From Pseudomonadota bacterium (lineage in GTDB: Bacteria; BMS3Abin14): a DNA stretch of 11,002 nt. Of this stretch, positions 8,482-11,002 are shown in pieces. The notes below the pieces were generated by a model, which was not told the DNA's origin, searched no databases, and saw only the letters and a list, made by a program, of their open reading frames with translations. Position numbers and translations under genes: made by a program. Where the stretch lies: positions 1 to 11,002 of the forward strand of contig JAFGWO010000241.1 in the NCBI GenBank assembly GCA_016937135.1, in the 5' to 3' direction. The number at the start of each line of letters is the position of its first letter. Within the stretch, counting starts at the first letter, position 1.

Positions 8482-8586
8482 GGTTATAATCCTCCCGGCC
8501 CAAAGACAGCTTGTGTTTTTTAGCGGTCCCCCGAAGCCGCAAAAAAACCGAAAGCCGATCGTCAAAAAGCTTCCGGGATTATAACC
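8482..8586. repeat. 11-base perfect inverted repeat spanning the binding-protein leader
   Basis: GGTTATAATCC at 8482-8492 and its exact reverse complement GGATTATAACC at 8576-8586 are 83 bases apart. The outer copy contains the TATAAT -10 box read on the minus strand. The inner copy overlaps the edge of the ribosome binding site of the binding-protein gene. If transcription starts just past the -10 box, the outer copy is not in the mRNA, which would point to a DNA-level role or to chance. Confidence 0.5.
8516..8547 (-). other. Leader stem-loop before the binding-protein gene
   Basis: GCGG at 8523-8526 pairs with CCGC at 8537-8540 around a 10-base loop. Beyond one A-A mismatch, six T-A pairs extend it (8516-8521 with 8542-8547). 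The T-rich side comes before the stem on the plus strand and A-rich sequence follows on both strands, so it is not a classical terminator. It would lie in the 5' leader of the binding-protein mRNA. Confidence 0.35.
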
Positions 8587-8605
8587 TTATGGTGACCAAG
8601 TGCAA
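8578..8605 (-). promoter_or_regulatory. Sigma-70-like promoter of the binding-protein/kinase operon
   Basis: On the minus strand TTGCAC (8600-8605) and a perfect TATAAT (8578-8583) are separated by 16 bases. The -35 box matches the consensus only in TTG. The -35 box is also half of the YTGCAC dyad recognised elsewhere in the cluster, so a regulator bound there could affect this promoter. The start site would be near 8571, leaving a leader of about 90 bases. Confidence 0.45.
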
Positions 8606-8611
8606 ACAGGA

Positions 8612-8637
8612 AGCGGGAGGTCCGGAAACCCCCCGCT
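8612..8637 (-). terminator. Strong hairpin downstream of the micropeptide gene
   Basis: AGCGGG (8612-8617) pairs with CCCGCT (8632-8637), and past one mismatch GGT pairs with ACC, closing a 6-base loop: nine pairs in all. It lies 36 bases after the peptide stop. On the minus strand it is followed by TTCCTGTTTG, which is a weak T-run. It may stabilise the 3' end of the short peptide mRNA or terminate in part, leaving some readthrough into the binding-protein gene. Confidence 0.4.
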
Positions 8638-8672
8638 CCACTCCTTTAAAGCCCCCAAGCTTCGGCAGGAAC

Positions 8673-8768
8673 CTAGATCCCACCCCCTCCGCCATTGGCC
8701 AGAACTGTTGCAGCCAGAGTCATTATTGTCGTTGCCGCGATTGCCAGGGTAAGAAGCATTTTTTTCAT
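8673..8768 (-). CDS. Secreted micropeptide, 31 codons, glycine-run C terminus
   Basis: This is a very short gene on the minus strand, not recognised from any named family. ATG 8768 has an excellent ribosome binding site, AGGAGA at 8776-8781, 7 bases upstream. The product begins MKKMLLTLAIAATT, continues with a hydrophobic core, and ends TVLA followed by NGGGGGI. That is a textbook signal peptide (K2, K3, hydrophobic core, V-L-A before the cut), which would leave an exported remnant of only about seven residues. The alternative is that the uncleaved peptide stays in the membrane. The five glycines use GGC, GGA, GGG, GGT and GGG, so this is not a simple triplet repeat. A near-consensus sigma-54 promoter, an IHF-like site and two operator dyads lie upstream. 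A strong hairpin follows. It sits between the NtrC-family regulator and the binding-protein gene. A longer in-frame extension to 8960 exists, but it lacks a site and crosses the promoter. Confidence 0.72.
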   Translation of the reverse strand: MKKMLLTLAIAATTIMTLAATVLANGGGGGI

Positions 8769-8836
8769 TTTGTTTTCTCCTGTCAGGCTATGGATTGGTC
8801 CTTGGTTTCGGGGTAATTTCTCTTTGCCCTTCCAGG

Positions 8837-8852
8837 AGCAAGAATTTTGCCA
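8837..8852 (-). promoter_or_regulatory. Sigma-54 (-24/-12) promoter of the micropeptide gene
   Basis: On the minus strand this reads TGGCAAAATTCTTGCT. Compared with the consensus TGGCACG-N4-TTGCW, both core boxes are intact, the GG and GC are exactly 12 bases apart, and only the two bases after TGGCA differ. Transcription should start near 8826, giving a leader of about 58 bases before ATG 8768. It needs an enhancer-binding activator, and the NtrC-family gene ends about 190 bases upstream. Confidence 0.8.
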
Positions 8853-8870
8853 AAAAAATTTTCCTAATAA

Positions 8871-8883
8871 AAACAAACGGTTA
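8871..8883 (+). promoter_or_regulatory. IHF-like site between enhancer and sigma-54 promoter
   Basis: AAACAA-ACGG-TTA differs from the IHF consensus WATCAA-N4-TTR at one base, and A- and T-rich tracts flank it. Its centre is about 50 bases upstream of the predicted start, where IHF usually bends DNA so that distant activators reach sigma-54 polymerase. The region is AT-rich, so a chance match is possible. Confidence 0.4.
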
Positions 8884-8925
8884 AATAATTTCGGGTTTTT
8901 TTGAGGACAGGACGGGGCTTTCTGG

Positions 8926-8945
8926 CTGCACAATTTTATGTGCAA
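8926..8945. promoter_or_regulatory. Operator/enhancer dyad, copy 1
   Basis: CTGCAC, the 8-base spacer AATTTTAT, then GTGCAA. The core TGCACA-N6-TGTGCA is a perfect inverted repeat. Its centre lies about 110 bases upstream of the predicted sigma-54 start, the usual distance for an NtrC-family enhancer. Confidence 0.72.
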
Positions 8946-9005
8946 ACAGGAGGCAGGCATCCCTGATTTGAACTTTTTCTTCTATATTTCAGTCAGTTAT
9001 CTGGA

Positions 9006-9025
9006 TTGCACAAGAATTGGTGCAA
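9006..9025. promoter_or_regulatory. Operator/enhancer dyad, copy 2
   Basis: TTGCAC, the 8-base spacer AAGAATTG, then GTGCAA: perfect six-base arms with the same spacing as copy 1. Its centre is 80 bases from that of copy 1, about 190 bases upstream of the predicted sigma-54 start, and 15 bases past the stop of the NtrC-family gene. Confidence 0.72.
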
Positions 9026-9040
9026 GTGGGGGGGCAGGCG

Positions 9041-10447
9041 TCAGATCTTCCGGCCGCCGAGGCCAAGAAGCGCAAGCTTTCTGATCAATGTGTTGCGGTG
9101 GACCCCGAGGATCTTGGCGGCCTCGGTCTGGTTCCAGCCAACCTTTCGAAGGACAGAGAGGATATACATCCTCTCAAACTGATCCCTTGCGGAATTCAGG
9201 CCCCGGGAAGGATTTGAGGAACCCGGAATATGGCTTTCCACATCCGGGAAGATGAGCTCATTGGGCAGGTCCGGGACATCGATGGCGCCTTCCCCGGAGG
9301 AAAAAGCCACCAGCCGCTCCAGCAGATTTTCCAGCTCCCGGATGTTGCCGGGCCAGTGGTATCTCTTCAGGAGCTCCAGGGCATCCTTGGTGATTTCCAC
9401 CCGAGGCCGGTTGAGACGGTGCGTGATCTTTTCCAGAATGAAGTGGACAAGGGCCGGGATATCCTGGGGGCGTTCTCGCAGGGGCGGGAGTTCGATGGGG
9501 AGGACATTCAGCCGGAAATAAAGGTCCTCCCGAAATTTTCCCTTGCGGATGAGTTCCTTGAGATCCTGGTTGGTCGCCGAAATGACCTGCGCGTCGGCCA
9601 GGATGTTCCGATCTCCCCCGACCCTGGTGAATTCCTTTTCCTGCAGGACCCTTAGCAGCTTGGCCTGAAGATCGATATGCAGAGTGGAGAGCTCATCCAG
9701 GAAAAGGATCCCGCCGTGGGCGAGCTCGAACTTCCCGATGCGCCTTTCATGGGCGCCCGTAAAGGCACCCCTTTCATGGCCGAAAAATTCACTCTCTAAA
9801 AGTTCCCGCGGGATGGCGGCGCAGTTGACGGAAATAAAGGGGCCCTTGCTGCGAATCCCCCTGGAATGGATGGTCCGGGCGACAAGTTCCTTCCCCGTCC
9901 CGCTTTCACCCGTGATGAGGATATTGGAATCCGTCTGGCAGACGCGTGAGATGATCTTCAGGACCTTTTCCATGGGTTTCGAGCGTCCGACGATGTTGCC
10001 GAAACCACCCAGTTTAAAGACCTCGGAGCGCAGGAAATCGATCTCCCTCCTCATGCGCTTCTTCTCGAGGGCCTTCCGGGTCACCTCCAGGAATTCCTCC
10101 GTGTCAAAGGGTTTGGCAATGTAGTCAAAAGCCCCGTTCTTCACCGCCTGGACCCCCATCCGCGCGCTGTCGGCCGCCGAAAGGATGATCACCTCCGGGT
10201 GGTCGGGGAAGGACATGATGCAGTTCAGGGCAGCCATGCCCCCCATTCCCGGCATCATGACGTCAAGGATGACAACCTGAACGTTGTTCTCCCTGATCAG
10301 GGCAAGGGCCTTTTCGCCGCTCTGGGCCTTGAGCACCCGAAAATCCTTTTCAAGGAGAACCTCAAGGGATTCCAGAACGGCCTCCTCGTCATCGACGATG
10401 AGAACCGTGTCGGAAGGGGTAAAACGATCCAGCTCCGATATCGACAT
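9041..10447 (-). CDS. NtrC-family sigma-54-dependent response regulator
   Basis: This is a 468-residue transcriptional activator. ATG 10447 is chosen because it directly precedes the receiver fold and has GGGGGA 6-7 bases upstream; a longer open frame reaches 10597 but runs into hairpin repeats. The receiver (about 12-125) has D19/D20, phosphoacceptor D62 in ILDVMMPGMGG and K112 in AKPF. The AAA+ domain (about 150-380) has Walker A GESGTGKE (180-187), the sigma-54 contact loop GAFTGA (227-232), Walker B GGILFLDE (245-252), arginine-rich FREDLYFRLNV and WPGNIREL (365-372). A FIS-type helix-turn-helix lies at about 437-463 (GWNQTEAAKILGVHRNTLIRKL). All motifs needed to remodel sigma-54 holoenzyme are intact. 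A matching sigma-54 promoter with two dyads follows the gene and a third dyad precedes it, so this protein is the obvious candidate to bind them. The kinase at 5037-6881 is the likely partner. Confidence 0.95.
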   Translation of the reverse strand: MSISELDRFTPSDTVLIVDDEEAVLESLEVLLEKDFRVLKAQSGEKALALIRENNVQVVILDVMMPGMGGMAALNCIMSFPDHPEVIILSAADSARMGVQAVKNGAFDYIAKPFDTEEFLEVTRKALEKKRMRREIDFLRSEVFKLGGFGNIVGRSKPMEKVLKIISRVCQTDSNILITGESGTGKELVARTIHSRGIRSKGPFISVNCAAIPRELLESEFFGHERGAFTGAHERRIGKFELAHGGILFLDELSTLHIDLQAKLLRVLQEKEFTRVGGDRNILADAQVISATNQDLKELIRKGKFREDLYFRLNVLPIELPPLRERPQDIPALVHFILEKITHRLNRPRVEITKDALELLKRYHWPGNIRELENLLERLVAFSSGEGAIDVPDLPNELIFPDVESHIPGSSNPSRGLNSARDQFERMYILSVLRKVGWNQTEAAKILGVHRNTLIRKLALLGLGGRKI

Positions 10448-10476
10448 GATTTTCCCCCATTTTTGACAGGGTGGCA

Positions 10477-10498
10477 AAAAGTCCGAGCCGGGACTTTT
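10477..10498. repeat. Hairpin A in the regulator leader
   Basis: AAAAGTCC and GGACTTTT are perfect 8-base arms around a 6-base loop. The same arm pair occurs in the hairpin at 10890-10918, so the two belong to one repeat family. It lies about 30 bases upstream of the NtrC-family start codon. Confidence 0.7.
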
Positions 10499-10507
10499 CG
10501 CTTCCCC

Positions 10508-10525
10508 CGCGCCCCAAGGGGCGCG
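10508..10525. repeat. Hairpin B, GC-rich palindrome
   Basis: CGCGCCCC and GGGGCGCG are perfect 8-base arms separated only by AA. It abuts the hairpin at 10526-10552 and resembles the GC palindrome at 10800-10817. Confidence 0.7.
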
Positions 10526-10560
10526 TTGATGACTTTTTTGCAAAGTCATCAATTTTTTTT
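10526..10560 (+). terminator. Terminator-like hairpin with eight T, plus strand
   Basis: TTGATGACTTT (10526-10536) pairs perfectly with AAAGTCATCAA (10542-10552) around TTTGC and is followed by T8 (10553-10560). This has the form of a strong intrinsic terminator for plus-strand transcripts, yet no plus-strand gene ends here. It may stop antisense or readthrough RNA, end an unannotated small RNA, or simply be part of the repeat cluster. Confidence 0.6.
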
Positions 10561-10588
10561 GGCGCGGAAAAAACCTCGGCCCAAGAGA

Positions 10589-10608
10589 CTGCACCATTTA
10601 TTGTGCAA
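10589..10608. promoter_or_regulatory. Operator dyad, copy 3, upstream of the NtrC-family gene
   Basis: CTGCAC, the 8-base spacer CATTTATT, then GTGCAA: the same dyad as the two copies near the micropeptide promoter. It is about 150 bases upstream of ATG 10447, which suggests autoregulation. A poor sigma-70-like pair on the minus strand (TTGCCC at 10624-10629 and CACAAT at 10600-10605, 18 bases apart) would overlap it, allowing repression. I see no sigma-54 promoter here. Confidence 0.65.
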
Positions 10609-10780
10609 CCACACACTACCATGGGGCAAGGGGCCTGTCCATGGGGGCGTTTCATTCCCTTTTCAGGTGTCAGGCACCCTTTAGGGGGGGTTGCTGGTGA
10701 AAAAAACGGTTTCTGGTGATCTCCCACGGATTTTTTCCGGCCCGGTTCTTGAAAGACTTATTTGAGGCAAAAAAGTGACT

Positions 10781-10794
10781 TGGCAAAAAAGCCA
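10781..10794. repeat. Small hairpin in the repeat cluster
   Basis: TGGC and GCCA flank AAAAAA, just before the first GC palindrome of the tandem repeat. The rest of 10609-10799 contains no defensible gene. It holds two CCATGGGG copies (10619 and 10639) and a GGTG-TCAGG-CACC mini-hairpin (about 10666-10678). Confidence 0.35.
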
Positions 10795-10799
10795 TGAAA

Positions 10800-10870
10800 G
10801 CGCCCCGCGCGGGGCGCCCGGATCCATGATCGGTCGTCATGTCATGGATCCGTGGGGAAAGGGAAAACAA
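10800..10870. repeat. Tandem two-hairpin repeat, unit 1
   Basis: The unit is an 18-base perfect GC palindrome (GCGCCCCGC and its complement, 10800-10817), then a hairpin with 10-base arms GGATCCATGA / TCATGGATCC (10820-10829 and 10842-10851), then a purine-rich tail GGGGAAAGGGAAAAC. Bases 10818-10870 match unit 2 at 45 of 53 positions by eye. Confidence 0.8.
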
Positions 10871-10889
10871 CGCTTTTTCCTAACCGTTG

Positions 10890-10918
10890 CGCCAAAAGTC
10901 CCGCATGGACTTTTGGCG
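10890..10918. repeat. Perfect 12-base hairpin between repeat units
   Basis: CGCCAAAAGTCC and GGACTTTTGGCG flank the loop CGCAT. It shares AAAAGTCC / GGACTTTT arms with the hairpin in the regulator leader at 10477-10498. No T-run follows on either strand. Confidence 0.75.
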
Positions 10919-10929
10919 ACCCTGATACC

Positions 10930-11002
10930 GCGGCCCGGGTGCGGGCCGCCCGGATCCAGGATTGGTCGTTGCGTCCTGGATCCGTGAGGAAAGGGAAAAC
11001 CA
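10930..11002. repeat. Tandem two-hairpin repeat, unit 2 (runs to window end)
   Basis: A GC hairpin (GCGGCCCG and CGGGCCGC around GGTG, 10930-10949), then a hairpin with arms GGATCCAGGA / TCCTGGATCC (10952-10961 and 10974-10983), then the purine-rich tail. It lies 132 bases after unit 1. Differences from unit 1 inside the stems come as base-pair-preserving changes. The array may continue beyond the window. Confidence 0.8.

Noticed and set aside
8769..8960. N-terminal extension of the micropeptide ORF to 8960 (95 codons)
   Set aside because: It would place the sigma-54 promoter and IHF-like site inside the coding region and put a signal peptide in the middle of the protein. ATG 8768 has the clear AGGAGA site.
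10448..10597. N-terminal extension of the NtrC-family gene to a start at 10597
   Set aside because: The extension is translated from the hairpin repeats and adds low-complexity sequence before the receiver. ATG 10447 has a better ribosome site and gives a normal family length.
10666..10678. GGTG-TCAGG-CACC mini-hairpin as a transposon end
   Set aside because: It resembles motifs seen in some REP-type repeats, but a single copy without a transposase or partner end is not enough to call an element.
10448..10700. Sigma-54 promoter upstream of the NtrC-family gene
   Set aside because: TTTGCA and TTGCAC stretches are present, but none has GG at the required 12-base distance.
10389..10987. Several short ORFs on both strands in the repeat region
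   Set aside because: They consist of palindromic repeat sequence, overlap each other, lack ribosome sites and show no protein-like pattern.
10477..11002. CRISPR array
   Set aside because: The repeats are long, self-complementary and only two in number, with 132-base periodicity. There are no short identical repeats with unique spacers and no cas genes.

Overview
The window looks like chromosomal DNA from a GC-rich, Gram-negative bacterium, most plausibly a deltaproteobacterium in the broad sense (Desulfobacterota or relatives). The reasons are the gene mix (a GldF/GldG-like ABC module, a B12-binding radical SAM protein, an NtrC-family regulator with sigma-54 signals) and palindrome-rich intergenic repeats. 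This placement is an inference from style; no marker gene is present.

Layout. (1) Bases 1-2457, plus strand: the 3' part of an ABC-2 permease (GldF-like), then a complete GldG-like auxiliary protein that starts 10 bases after it. (2) Bases 2656-4374, plus strand: a stand-alone radical SAM protein with an N-terminal cobalamin-binding-like domain. (3) Bases 4451-10447, all minus strand, a signalling cluster read from high to low coordinates: an NtrC-family sigma-54 activator (9041-10447), a 31-codon secreted micropeptide (8673-8768), a family-5 (oligopeptide type) periplasmic binding protein (6894-8480), a membrane histidine kinase 12 bases after it (5037-6881), and a receiver-only response regulator (4451-4837). 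(4) Bases 10448-11002: non-coding DNA packed with perfect hairpins and two tandem copies of a two-hairpin repeat. The last copy runs off the window.

The most interesting region is 8673-9025. Directly downstream of the NtrC-family gene lies a near-consensus sigma-54 promoter (8837-8852), an IHF-like site (8871-8883) and two copies of a 20-base dyad, YTGCAC-N8-GTGCAA (8926-8945 and 9006-9025). They are arranged as a textbook enhancer-dependent promoter for the micropeptide gene. A third copy of the dyad (10589-10608) lies upstream of the regulator itself. The peptide has a clean ribosome binding site, a signal peptide, and a predicted exported remnant of about seven residues, NGGGGGI.

How the parts may work together (inference): the kinase has the H-box style of NtrB/AtoS-like kinases and could phosphorylate the NtrC-family regulator, the single receiver, or both. 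The binding protein has no permease genes beside it and is coupled to the kinase gene, so it may serve as a ligand sensor. Because family-5 binding proteins often bind peptides, a peptide-signal loop (peptide, binding protein, kinase, regulator, peptide gene) is a testable hypothesis, not something the sequence proves.
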